Source: Lutimonas zeaxanthinifaciens (lineage in GTDB: Bacteria; Bacteroidota; Bacteroidia; Flavobacteriales; Flavobacteriaceae). From it: a DNA stretch of 64,000 nucleotides. The notes below the pieces were generated by a model. It saw only the letters and a program-made list of their open reading frames with translations, had not been told where the DNA came from and ran no database searches. Below are positions 1 to 8,134 of this stretch, one piece after another. Positions within the stretch are counted from its first letter, which is position 1. Every line of letters starts with the position of its first letter. The position numbers were made by a program, and so were the translations under genes. The DNA is taken from NCBI RefSeq assembly GCF_030503675.1, contig NZ_CP129964.1:2728001-2792000 (forward strand), in the 5' to 3' direction.

Positions 1-119
1 CGGCTATTTAGATACATAAAAAAGCCCAAACCTAAAAGCAACATTATGCTAAGCAATATAATGACACCACGAAATAAGACTCTTAATATTCCCGAATTTT
101 TTACAGATTTTGCTACCAT
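1..119 (-). CDS. N-terminal fragment of an unknown membrane protein (cut by window edge)
   Basis: An open frame begins with ATG at 119 and runs off the left edge of the window, giving 39 residues. After a short basic N-terminus with several Lys and Arg residues comes a strongly hydrophobic stretch of about 20 residues (Val, Ile, Leu, Gly and Phe), so the N-terminus looks like a membrane anchor or signal-anchor. It lies 76 bp downstream of the NmrA-like gene in the same direction and could share its transcript. Too little is visible to name a family. That it is a real gene is inferred from the membrane-like N-terminus and the lack of stop codons. Confidence 0.45.
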   Translation of the reverse strand, partial: MVAKSVKNSGILRVLFRGVIILLSIMLLLGLGFFMYLNS

Positions 120-195
120 CAATGTTCTGGTCTATTTAGCTTAGATCGATAAACTATTTAAATCAAAGTTAACCAAATACCGATGATTACAATAA

Positions 196-1062
196 TTAAA
201 TGTGGAGCATAAGGGTCGATTCGATCCATTTATCAAAATCACCGAGATCCTTGTATTTCATTTTAAAGGCATCTATGTCTTTCATCACAACAAAATCGTT
301 TTTATTCATGTAAGAGAACATTTTGAACAAGTCCCTCCCCATGAACAAATAGGTAAATATTCCAGGTAGTTTTTGATAACTTACAGGTTTATTCAGACCC
401 TTTGATATGGCTTCAGCCTGTTCCTGTGCGGATTTCTGGTCCGTTGCCAAATTAATGGTCTTGCCGTTGTAATCTGAGATATTTGTTATGATATGGGCAG
501 CTGCCCTGCCAATATCTTCGGTGCTAATAAGTTGTTGAATCGTGTTCTTATTGAGTGGCAAAACCAACTTTCCTTTCTTTAAGCGTTTCAAAACTTCCGG
601 ATTTAAAAGATTTTCCATGAAGGAAGCCGGTCGGAGTGTCGTGTAATCGAGTTGACTTTTCCATATATAATTTTCAATAACATATTTGCTTTCAAAATGA
701 GGGATTCCTGAATTCAAATCAGCACCCAAAACAGAGGAATAAACCAAATGAGGAACATGGTGGTCCTTGATCAGGTCGATCAGTCTGCGAGCCTGATCAA
801 TTTCTTTCTTTGCGCCTTGTTCAAATCCCTGTACCAAAAAAAAGACATCAATATCGGCGAGCTGACCACTAAAAGAATCATGATTGTCAAGATCACCTTC
901 AACGATTTCTACCCCCTGAGCCACCAAATTCTTAGCCCTTACGGATTGGGCATTTCGTGTCAACCCAACAATCCTAATACCTGTTTTGGATAGGTGTTTT
1001 GCCAATGCCCCTCCTTGATTACCGGTGATACCGGTTATGAATACACTTCTAACATCTTTCAT
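196..1062 (-). CDS. NmrA-like NAD(P)-binding protein
   Basis: The 288-residue protein opens with a Rossmann-fold nucleotide motif (VFITGITGNQGGALAKHL, residues about 7-24), followed by the RNAQS segment expected to contact the NADP phosphate. The extended SDR layout without a YxxxK catalytic pair, the phrase LVYSSVLGAD near residue 107 and the LRPASFMENLL segment near residue 143 are typical of the NmrA/HSCARG group. Members act as redox sensors or as isoflavone-reductase-like enzymes, so the substrate cannot be predicted. No signal peptide is seen, so it should be cytoplasmic. Length is normal for the family. Confidence 0.8.
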   Translation of the reverse strand: MKDVRSVFITGITGNQGGALAKHLSKTGIRIVGLTRNAQSVRAKNLVAQGVEIVEGDLDNHDSFSGQLADIDVFFLVQGFEQGAKKEIDQARRLIDLIKDHHVPHLVYSSVLGADLNSGIPHFESKYVIENYIWKSQLDYTTLRPASFMENLLNPEVLKRLKKGKLVLPLNKNTIQQLISTEDIGRAAAHIITNISDYNGKTINLATDQKSAQEQAEAISKGLNKPVSYQKLPGIFTYLFMGRDLFKMFSYMNKNDFVVMKDIDAFKMKYKDLGDFDKWIESTLMLHI

Positions 1063-1201
1063 ATCCTAGATTCTTTTGAAATAAATGAAAACTGAAACTT
1101 ATAGCCTACATTAAATTTCAGCGTTTTTTATTTCATATAAAATACAGGTAGGACGAACTCATGTGTATTTTGTCCGAGAGGTATCAATTTGTTTTCAAAA
1201 G

Positions 1202-1232
1202 AAAAAAAGGGGTCAAAAACTGACCCCTTTTT
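1202..1232 (-). terminator. Intrinsic terminator after lysS
   Basis: A perfect 12-bp stem (1204-1215 with 1221-1232) and a five-base loop contain GGGGTCA/TGACCCC. Read on the minus strand the stem is followed by a run of T (the A run at 1202-1208). It sits 27 bp beyond the lysS stop codon. The stem is flanked by A and T runs on both sides, so it could also act on the other strand. Confidence 0.85.
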
Positions 1233-1258
1233 ATTTATTCCAAATTCGTAAAACGATA

Positions 1259-2962
1259 TTAATTCAGAAACTCAACAAATAAACCTTCCTCATTCTTACT
1301 CACTTTTGCCAGTTTATTTTTTGTAAGCCCTTTGATAGTCTTATCCCATTTTTTATTGGATAACCCCGATTGAGCTTTTAGGTCTGACAATTCAATTTTT
1401 TCCGCTTGTTGAAGCATCTTTAACACCGATTTTTCATCTTCATTTAACTCAACCGACGGAGCTTTTTGTTCCGGCTTCATTTGAGGGAAAAACAATACTT
1501 CCTGAATGGAGGCATTATTGGTCAGGAACATAACCAGCCTGTCAATACCAATTCCAATACCTGAAGTCGGAGGCATGCCATACTCGAGTGCTCTCACAAA
1601 GTCCGTATCAATGAACATGGCCTCATCATCTCCCTTTTCTGACAATTTCAACTGATCCTGAAATCTTTCCAGTTGATCAATAGGGTCATTCAATTCAGAA
1701 TAGGCATTGGCCAATTCCTTTCCATTCACCAATAGCTCAAATCGTTCTGTTAATTCGGGATTCTCTCTGTGCTCTTTACAAAGTGGGCTCATTTCCTTTG
1801 GATAATCAATAATGAAAGTTGGCTGAACATAGTGATGTTCACATTTTTCACCAAACAACTCATCGATCAATTTTCCTTTACCCATGGTCTCATCCACCTC
1901 AATACCCAGTTTTTTACAAACTTCTCTGAGCTCGACCTCATCCATTCCGGCTACCTCGTGACCCGTGTGTTCTTTAATCGCAGACAGAATCGGAACCCTT
2001 GCATATGGCGCTTTGAAATCTATTAACTGATCCCCCACCTGAACCTCCGAGCTGCCATTTGCATCGATGGCGACTTTTTCAAGCAACTCTTCGGTCATTT
2101 CCATCATCCAGTTATAATCCTTGTAGGCCACATAGAGCTCCATCACCGTAAATTCTGGATTATGGGTACGATCCATTCCTTCGTTCCTGAAATCTTTTGC
2201 AAATTCATAAACAGCATCAAAACCTCCCACGATCAATCTTTTCAAATAAAGTTCATTGGCGATTCTCATATACAAAGGAATATCCAGCGCATTGTGATGT
2301 GTCACAAACGGACGAGCCGCTGCACCCCCGGGAATGGGCTGCAGGATTGGGGTTTCCACCTCCAGATAACCTCGATCATTGAAAAACTGTCGCATCGAGT
2401 TTGTGATCTTCGTTCTTTTGATAAAAGTCTCTTTTACGTGGTCATTGACCATCAGGTCCACATAGCGTTGACGATATCTCATTTCTGCATCACTGAAAGC
2501 GTCATGCGTTTTACCGTCGGCATCAACTTTTACAATGGGCATTGGCTTTAAGGCTTTAGATAAAACCGTCAGCTCCTTTACCAAAACAGATTTTTCACCC
2601 ACCTGGGTCTTAAAAACTTCTCCTCGAATTCCAATGATGTCACCAATATCAAGTAACTTTTTAAAGACATCGTTGTACATTGACTTATCGTCTCCACTGC
2701 AAAGCTCATCCCTGTTGATGTAGATCTGCATCCTTCCTGAAGCATCCTTCAATTCTGCAAATGAAGCTTTCCCCATGATTCTTCTGCTCATGATTCTACC
2801 CGCAAGAACAACTTCTTTTCCTTCGAGAGTTTCAAAATTATCAACAACCTCCTGAACGGAAGCTGTAGTTTTAAACTGTGCCGCAGGATAAGGGTTGATA
2901 CCAAGGTCTCTCAACTTCTGCAGGGACTCCCTGCGAACTATTTCCTGTTCTGATAACTGCAT
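1259..2962 (-). CDS. lysS: Lysyl-tRNA synthetase, class II
   Basis: The enzyme charges tRNA-Lys with lysine in the cytoplasm. The protein has 567 residues with an N-terminal OB-fold (around VLAGRIMSRRIMG), class II motif 2 (FRNEGMDRTHNPEFT) and motif 3 (GIGIGIDRLVMFL). About 60 extra C-terminal residues look like a small winged-helix domain; such a tail is usual in Bacteroidota LysS. The frame is open up to 3319, but the start was placed at the ATG at 2962. The family's conserved N-terminus begins there (MQLSEQEIVRRESLQ), and a good -7 promoter element lies at 2992-2999, inside the longer frame. The stop is followed by a strong terminator. Confidence 0.95.
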   Translation of the reverse strand: MQLSEQEIVRRESLQKLRDLGINPYPAAQFKTTASVQEVVDNFETLEGKEVVLAGRIMSRRIMGKASFAELKDASGRMQIYINRDELCSGDDKSMYNDVFKKLLDIGDIIGIRGEVFKTQVGEKSVLVKELTVLSKALKPMPIVKVDADGKTHDAFSDAEMRYRQRYVDLMVNDHVKETFIKRTKITNSMRQFFNDRGYLEVETPILQPIPGGAAARPFVTHHNALDIPLYMRIANELYLKRLIVGGFDAVYEFAKDFRNEGMDRTHNPEFTVMELYVAYKDYNWMMEMTEELLEKVAIDANGSSEVQVGDQLIDFKAPYARVPILSAIKEHTGHEVAGMDEVELREVCKKLGIEVDETMGKGKLIDELFGEKCEHHYVQPTFIIDYPKEMSPLCKEHRENPELTERFELLVNGKELANAYSELNDPIDQLERFQDQLKLSEKGDDEAMFIDTDFVRALEYGMPPTSGIGIGIDRLVMFLTNNASIQEVLFFPQMKPEQKAPSVELNEDEKSVLKMLQQAEKIELSDLKAQSGLSNKKWDKTIKGLTKNKLAKVSKNEEGLFVEFLN

Positions 2963-2991
2963 TTTCTGATATATTTTTGAAAAATAGGTCG

Positions 2992-2999
2992 CAAAGATA
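2992..2999 (-). promoter_or_regulatory. Promoter -7 element for lysS
   Basis: On the minus strand this reads TATCTTTG, an exact match to the Bacteroidota -7 consensus TAnnTTTG. The -33 region, about 20 bases upstream, is weak (TTAC). Transcription would begin roughly 23 bases before the ATG at 2962, which supports that start. Confidence 0.6.
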
Positions 3000-3095
3000 C
3001 GTGGATTGAACGATATATTGTAACGAAAAGCTAATTTCAACGTCATGTAATCAAAATAAATTACCGAATTTTGCAATCTCAAATCATTATTTAAT

Positions 3096-3257
3096 ATGAG
3101 TATCTGGAGGGTCCTTTTATCGATTTTATTTCCGCCGCTGGCAGTTATTGACAAAGGCTGTGGCAGTGTAGTGATCGTTTTTATACTGACGCTGTGTGCA
3201 TGGATACCGGGAGTAATAGGCGCTCTGATCATCTTAAATAATCCTAAATACAGCTGA
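3096..3257 (+). CDS. Pmp3/YqaE-family small membrane protein
   Basis: A 53-residue protein made of two hydrophobic helices. The first carries LLSILFPPLAVI followed by a short KGCG turn; the second carries CAWIPGVIGALIIL. The pattern PPLAV, then GCG, then WIPGxIxAL is the signature of the Pmp3/YqaE proteolipid family, known in yeast, plants and bacteria as small inner-membrane proteins linked to membrane potential and salt or cold stress. The stop codon TGA shares its A with the ATG of lipB, so the two are translationally adjacent and probably co-transcribed, divergent from lysS. Length is typical of the family. Function in this organism is inferred only. Confidence 0.85.
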   Translation: MSIWRVLLSILFPPLAVIDKGCGSVVIVFILTLCAWIPGVIGALIILNNPKYS

Positions 3258-3964
3258 TGAATCAAGTTGTTTTTAAAGACCTCGGCATTAAAGATTATAA
3301 AGAGGCATGGGATTTTCAAAATGAACTGTTCCAGGGAATTATCGACATTAAACTTGCCAACAGAGGCCGGGATATCGAGCAGGAGACCCCTAATTATTTT
3401 TTATTTACCGAGCATCCGCCAGTCTATACTTTAGGAAAAAGCGGAGATCTTTCCAACCTGCTTTTAAACCAGCAACAACTTGAGCAAAAAGGCATCTCTT
3501 TTTTTAAATCGAACCGAGGTGGTGACATCACCTTTCATGGCCCCCAGCAAATCGTAGGGTATCCCATATTGAACCTGGAATCCTTTAAGCCCGATATCAG
3601 ATGGTATATGAGGAGTTTGGAAGAGGTAATCATACGTACAATTGCCCATTATGGCTTAAAGGGTGTTCGCAGCGAAGGGGAGACAGGAGTATGGCTCGAT
3701 GTCGGTACTCCTTTTGCCAGAAAGATCTGCGCATTGGGTGTCAGGACTTCAAGATGGGTAACTATGCACGGGTTTGCGTTGAATGTCAATACAAACCTGG
3801 GATATTTTGATCATATTATTCCTTGTGGAATACGAGGTAAAGCCGTTACCTCGATCGAAGCCGAGCTCAACAGAAAAATTCCGCTGGAAGAGGTTAAAAG
3901 CCTGATCTTAGAAAATTTTGAAGCTGTTTTTGAGGCAGAATTAACCCGTGAAGTAAAAAAGTAA
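3257..3964 (+). CDS. lipB: Octanoyl-[acyl-carrier-protein]:protein octanoyltransferase
   Basis: LipB moves the octanoyl group from acyl carrier protein to lipoyl domains, the first step of endogenous lipoate assembly. In the 235-residue protein the substrate motif RGGDITFHGPQQ is at residues 87-98, the catalytic lysine lies in RKICALGV (K156), and the acyl-accepting cysteine in IIPCGI (C190). All expected residues are present. Its ATG overlaps the stop of the upstream Pmp3-like gene by one base. It converges on the NA37 gene with only 20 bp between the stops. No lipA is seen in the window. Confidence 0.95.
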   Translation: MNQVVFKDLGIKDYKEAWDFQNELFQGIIDIKLANRGRDIEQETPNYFLFTEHPPVYTLGKSGDLSNLLLNQQQLEQKGISFFKSNRGGDITFHGPQQIVGYPILNLESFKPDIRWYMRSLEEVIIRTIAHYGLKGVRSEGETGVWLDVGTPFARKICALGVRTSRWVTMHGFALNVNTNLGYFDHIIPCGIRGKAVTSIEAELNRKIPLEEVKSLILENFEAVFEAELTREVKK

Positions 3965-3984
3965 TGGACCGGGTTTGATGGGTG

Positions 3985-5037
3985 TTAACTGGTCTCTTCG
4001 TTAAAATATACCTTATAATATTTCATTTTCTTTTCTTCATCATATCCCAGTTCTAAATATTCAGATGAAGCATCAGGCGCCTCTACATCCATTTTGATCT
4101 GGATGTTTGTATCAAGTTTTATCTCAGTCTTTAATTTTTGTTTCTGTTTTTTTACGACTGCCTCTGAAATATGAAACTGATTTCTTATCAATACCTCTTT
4201 ATCGGTTTCAAACAATTTCTTGTAATCATCAAACAAATCTTTTTGCTCCTCTACTTCAAAAACCTCGTCCTTGAAGTCATGTATGTTTAATGTGTCATTT
4301 TCTTTTAAATAATCCACGGTTTTTGCTAAAAAGTGACTTTTTTCCTGAGTACTGTAATCTGTTTTTAAGACTTCGTCCGAAAAATCTTTGCACATTTCCA
4401 TGTATGACTGGGTGTGGTTGTTCTTATCATCGGCATATTTCACATTCAGAAAGTTCTTTATCCAGTATTGTGCGTCATAATTATTATTATCCACGCTGAG
4501 TACCACCATTCCCTCATCATCCTGATAATTTACGATCAAACAGCCTTTGTCGATTTTTTTTGTGCTTATCCCTTTTTGAACGACCACATCAAAACTGTTT
4601 CCTTCCTGAAAGGTTTGAAAGAAATTTGTCTTGTTTTCAATTTTGAATATTCCAAGGGCTTTTGTCTGTACCTCGTTGAACTCGATATCGTCAAACAGGG
4701 CAACGATCACATCACCTGTTTTGATCTGAGCCGAATTAGACTGCTCAAACAAATGCAGCAAAATGTTCTTGGAGCCATCCACAAAAAACTCTTCCTCTTT
4801 AAAAAGCCGCTGTGCGTAAGAATTGATCTCATTCAAATTAATATCGGCATGATGATTAAAACGAAAACTTTCAGTCAGATTTCCGAATGGTTTTAGAAGA
4901 AATGGCAACATGAGATTATAGCTGTCTTCATCAAACACAACCGGTTCTTCCGAAAATACATTTCTTGTGTCATTGAACTTGTTCCCGATTTTATGAATGA
5001 TGAACTGCGGAATACTGGCCTTGTTTCTTTTGATCAT
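3985..5037 (-). CDS. NA37-family nucleoid-associated protein
   Basis: The 350-residue protein resembles the 37-kDa nucleoid-associated family (YejK/NdpA). It has an N-terminal segment IPQFIIHKIGNKFND, a central beta-rich part with IKTGDVIVALFDDIEF, and a Lys/Glu-rich C-terminus. E. coli YejK is found on the nucleoid, but its activity is not settled. The frame is open to 5061, where only a TTG is available; the ATG at 5037 (MIKRNKAS) is preferred. It is the last gene of a minus-strand group with the protease-inhibitor-like gene and rnhB upstream. Confidence 0.7.
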   Translation of the reverse strand: MIKRNKASIPQFIIHKIGNKFNDTRNVFSEEPVVFDEDSYNLMLPFLLKPFGNLTESFRFNHHADINLNEINSYAQRLFKEEEFFVDGSKNILLHLFEQSNSAQIKTGDVIVALFDDIEFNEVQTKALGIFKIENKTNFFQTFQEGNSFDVVVQKGISTKKIDKGCLIVNYQDDEGMVVLSVDNNNYDAQYWIKNFLNVKYADDKNNHTQSYMEMCKDFSDEVLKTDYSTQEKSHFLAKTVDYLKENDTLNIHDFKDEVFEVEEQKDLFDDYKKLFETDKEVLIRNQFHISEAVVKKQKQKLKTEIKLDTNIQIKMDVEAPDASSEYLELGYDEEKKMKYYKVYFNEETS

Positions 5038-5084
5038 TGCGCTGAATTTTTGAAGATGCAATGATACGATTTTACCACATAAAA

Positions 5085-5429
5085 TTATTCAACTTTTACA
5101 CCAATTTCCTTGCGAATCTGATCACCTTCTTTCTCCCAGGCACGCTTGTAAATAAAAATAAGCCTGGCTTCACCCTTACTCCGGGCTTTAAAACTCCAAA
5201 CTTCAGTTCCGCCGGCTCCGGTGGCTGCATTGTCAGGAATAACATATTGAACCGATACCGAATCCAATATTGAATTCTTTAATTCCCTTTCCAAAAACCA
5301 GGCATACCCGGTGGTTCTGTTTGATTTCAATTTGATCTCAAAAGTTTCTCCTTCCTTGACCTTCATGGACTCTTTCTGGCAGGAACATACCAAAGGAACG
5401 ATAATAAAAAGAAAATACAAATGTTTCAT
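5085..5429 (-). CDS. Chagasin/I42-type cysteine protease inhibitor, lipoprotein
   Basis: This is a 114-residue precursor with a signal sequence and a lipoprotein cysteine at about residue 17. The mature part carries the three inhibitor loops of MEROPS family I42: NRTTGYAW (residues 37-44), GAGGTEVW (71-78) and a KRAW segment (95-98), in the usual order. Family members block papain-like cysteine proteases by inserting these loops into the active-site cleft. A lipid anchor would place the protein in the periplasm or at the outer membrane. Its ATG overlaps the rnhB stop by four bases. The target protease is unknown; no papain-like protease is visible in the window. Confidence 0.8.
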   Translation of the reverse strand: MKHLYFLFIIVPLVCSCQKESMKVKEGETFEIKLKSNRTTGYAWFLERELKNSILDSVSVQYVIPDNAATGAGGTEVWSFKARSKGEARLIFIYKRAWEKEGDQIRKEIGVKVE

Positions 5430-6025
5430 AAGTCAAGTTTTAATTGTTCAGGCAATAGTTTAAAGCTTTTACGGTGCAATGGGGACGACCCGTATTCTCT
5501 GATTGCCTTTCGGTGCTCCGAGGTAGGATATCCTTTGTTTCTGATCCAGCCGTACTGAGGATAATTCTGATGAGCTTTGAACATAAATTCATCCCGATAG
5601 GTCTTGGCAAGTATAGAAGCAGCAGCTATATTCAAAAATTTTCCATCTCCTTTTACAATGGTCTCGTGTGGAATATTTCTGTAATTCTTGAACTTGTTTC
5701 CATCTACCACAACAAAATCAGGATCTACATCAAGGCCATCCAGAGAATTATGCATGGCCAGGATGGAGGCGTTGAGAATGTTGATTTCATCAATTTTTTC
5801 ATGGTCGATAAAGGCTACGGCATAAGAGATAGCTTCTTTTTCGATGACGGGCCTTAGGAATTCTCTTTTTTTTTCGCTGAGTTGTTTGGAATCATTCAGC
5901 AAAGGGTGCTTAAAATAGGGTGGTAGAATTACTGCTGCTGCAACTACCGGACCCGCAAGACATCCCCTTCCGGCCTCGTCCGTACCCGCCTCTAAATCAA
6001 AAGAAGAATATTTTAATTCTAACAT
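5426..6025 (-). CDS. rnhB: Ribonuclease HII
   Basis: Removes single ribonucleotides and RNA-DNA hybrid RNA from DNA. The 199-residue protein has the signature GTDEAGRGCLAGPVVAAAVI with the catalytic Asp-Glu pair near residue 16, the segment NDSKQLSEKKRE, the third acidic site in VVVDGNK, and a C-terminal YPTSEHRKAI motif. Length is normal. The gene starts divergently from the porin gene and overlaps the inhibitor gene by four bases (ATGA). A possible -7 element (TATTTTTG on the minus strand, 6041-6048) lies 16 bp upstream. Confidence 0.95.
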   Translation of the reverse strand: MLELKYSSFDLEAGTDEAGRGCLAGPVVAAAVILPPYFKHPLLNDSKQLSEKKREFLRPVIEKEAISYAVAFIDHEKIDEINILNASILAMHNSLDGLDVDPDFVVVDGNKFKNYRNIPHETIVKGDGKFLNIAAASILAKTYRDEFMFKAHQNYPQYGWIRNKGYPTSEHRKAIREYGSSPLHRKSFKLLPEQLKLDL

Positions 6026-6092
6026 AATTTAACTTCTTATCAAAAATAATAAAGGCCCTACAATTAGCATGAAATAATATGCTCAAATATTT

Positions 6093-6100
6093 TACCTTTG
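6093..6100 (+). promoter_or_regulatory. Promoter -7 element for the porin gene
   Basis: TACCTTTG matches the Bacteroidota -7 consensus TAnnTTTG and lies 19 bp before the ATG at 6120. No good -33 TTTG is seen at the usual distance, so strength is uncertain. Confidence 0.5.
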
Positions 6101-6119
6101 TCATCAATTAAATTTATCC

Positions 6120-8090
6120 ATGTTAAGGAAACTTTCCATTTTAATTTTATTGTTGATAACAACCGGCATCCGGGGCCAGATAAATGACGGAAATCTCAAT
6201 ACCCTTGACAACAGATATGTTGACGTTTACGGTGATACAGCTAAAATCTACGATAAAGAGGTCGAAGTAGAATTAAGCGACAAAACCTATTATCATGACT
6301 ATAAGGTCATTGATTATAAAATGGATACCACCTACATCGACACCACCCTTATCATGAAAAAGTATTACGAGTTCAATTTAGAGCGCAAGGATGCCTTTGA
6401 ACTGATGCCTTTTCATAACCCGGGACAAGCCTATAACAGTCTTGCCTACACTTTTAAAGGAAATGAAACCTATCCGAAAATTGGAGCGCGGGCCCAACAT
6501 TTCAATTATTATGAGGTAGAAGACATTAAATATTACAGCGTACCTACACCATCAACCGAACTCATGTGGTCTACGGTTCTGGAACAGGGCCATTTACTTG
6601 ACGCCATGTTCACCTTCAACCTTTCGAGGCAATTCAATGCCTCCCTGAGTTTTAAAAGCATTCGGTCTTTGGGTAAATACAGGCATTCTCTTACCGATCA
6701 TGGAGCGGCAAGGATAACCATGAGTTACCACACCAAAAATAAAAGGTACTTTATTCGCGGTCATCTCGTAGCACAGGATCTTAATAACGATCAGAACGGA
6801 GGGCTAACCGATGAATCCCTTTTTTATTTTGAATCAAATGACCCGAATTTTTCAGACAGGGCAAGGCTGGAGACCAATTTTACGGATGCGAAAAGTGTTA
6901 TAAGAGGTAACCGCTATTATTTTGATCATTTCTACGTACTGTGGGATAAGAAAGACAGTTTAAAATCGATCCCTTCCGACCTGAAGATCGGACATCAGTT
7001 CAACTTTGAAAGGAAACATTATGAATACGAGCAAGAAAGTGCCAACTCGATGTTTGGCCCTGCTTTTACCCGAGAGATTGATGATGATGCCAAGTATTCT
7101 AAATTTTACAATGAAGCCTATCTGTCTTTAAATTCACCTATAACACTAGGTGAAGTAAGGTTCAAAGTGAATAATTATGCCTATAACTACAGTTATAAAA
7201 GTATTGTGATAACTCCGGATGAGGTCATAGATTCAAAACTTGAGGGAAATAGTTTTGCCATTGGTGGCGAATGGCATACGCAATTCAAAAAATTTAATCT
7301 GGATGTTGATGCATCACAGATCATATCAGGTAACCTAACGGGCCATGCTTATTCGGCAATGGCTAGTTTTAAAACGGACAGCACATTTCAGGTAACCGCC
7401 AGAGCTTACAGCAACAATCGTTCACCGAATTTTAACTTTTTACTGAACCAAAGTGATTACAAATACTATAACTGGCAAAATGACTTTAAAAATGAAGAGA
7501 TCAATGGTATAGACTTTGTTTTTGACTCTGAAAAGTGGATCTATGCCTCGGCCTATCTCACAAATATTGGCAACTATTCCTATTTTGCCCAGAATGAAGA
7601 TACGGGTCAGGTGGAACCCCGACAATACGGCGAAAACATCAATTACTTTAAGATCAAATTGAGTAAAGAAATTCGCTTTGGAAAATTTGCCCTGGACAAT
7701 CAGTTTATCTATCAGCAGGTAACTAGTGGTGAAGAGGTGCTTAGGGTACCTGACTTTATAACCAGAAACACCTTATATTACGCCAATCATATTTTTAAAG
7801 GTAAGCCAATGTACCTCGAAACAGGAGTCAGTTTTAGTTATTTCAGCAAATACCTGATGAACAGCTTCAACCCTGTTCTGAATGAATTTTACCTTCAAAA
7901 TGAAAGGGAATATGGCGGTTTTCCGCTTCTTGACTTCTTTATCAATTTCAGGGTAAAGACCATGAGGGTGTTTTTTAAACTCGAACATTTTAACTCAGGA
8001 TTTACGGAGAATAATTATTACTCTGCACCTACCTATCCCTATCGAGATTTTGTCGTTAGATTAGGATTGGTATGGAATTTCTTTATCTGA
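6120..8090 (+). CDS. Putative outer-membrane porin (Porin_10 type)
   Basis: The 656-residue precursor has a signal peptide ending near GIRGQ (residues 1-20). The body is rich in aromatic residues and short alternating strands expected of a beta barrel, and it ends in an aromatic residue-rich strand (LGLVWNFFI), an outer-membrane insertion signal. The opening after the signal (DTLDNRYVDVYGDTAKIYD-like acidic stretch, then ERKDAFELMPFHNPGQAYN near residue 95) matches the large putative porin family found in Bacteroidota. The solute is unknown. It is transcribed alone or together with the FAD protein 44 bp downstream. Confidence 0.75.
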   Translation: MLRKLSILILLLITTGIRGQINDGNLNTLDNRYVDVYGDTAKIYDKEVEVELSDKTYYHDYKVIDYKMDTTYIDTTLIMKKYYEFNLERKDAFELMPFHNPGQAYNSLAYTFKGNETYPKIGARAQHFNYYEVEDIKYYSVPTPSTELMWSTVLEQGHLLDAMFTFNLSRQFNASLSFKSIRSLGKYRHSLTDHGAARITMSYHTKNKRYFIRGHLVAQDLNNDQNGGLTDESLFYFESNDPNFSDRARLETNFTDAKSVIRGNRYYFDHFYVLWDKKDSLKSIPSDLKIGHQFNFERKHYEYEQESANSMFGPAFTREIDDDAKYSKFYNEAYLSLNSPITLGEVRFKVNNYAYNYSYKSIVITPDEVIDSKLEGNSFAIGGEWHTQFKKFNLDVDASQIISGNLTGHAYSAMASFKTDSTFQVTARAYSNNRSPNFNFLLNQSDYKYYNWQNDFKNEEINGIDFVFDSEKWIYASAYLTNIGNYSYFAQNEDTGQVEPRQYGENINYFKIKLSKEIRFGKFALDNQFIYQQVTSGEEVLRVPDFITRNTLYYANHIFKGKPMYLETGVSFSYFSKYLMNSFNPVLNEFYLQNEREYGGFPLLDFFINFRVKTMRVFFKLEHFNSGFTENNYYSAPTYPYRDFVVRLGLVWNFFI

Positions 8091-8134
8091 TCATTCAAAT
8101 GATTTAATGGGTCGGAACGGGCCCCAATTTCATT

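Noticed and set aside
2963-3319. 119-residue N-terminal extension of LysS
   Set aside because: It overlaps the divergent yqaE and lipB genes and the lysS promoter; the extension has no similarity to the family.
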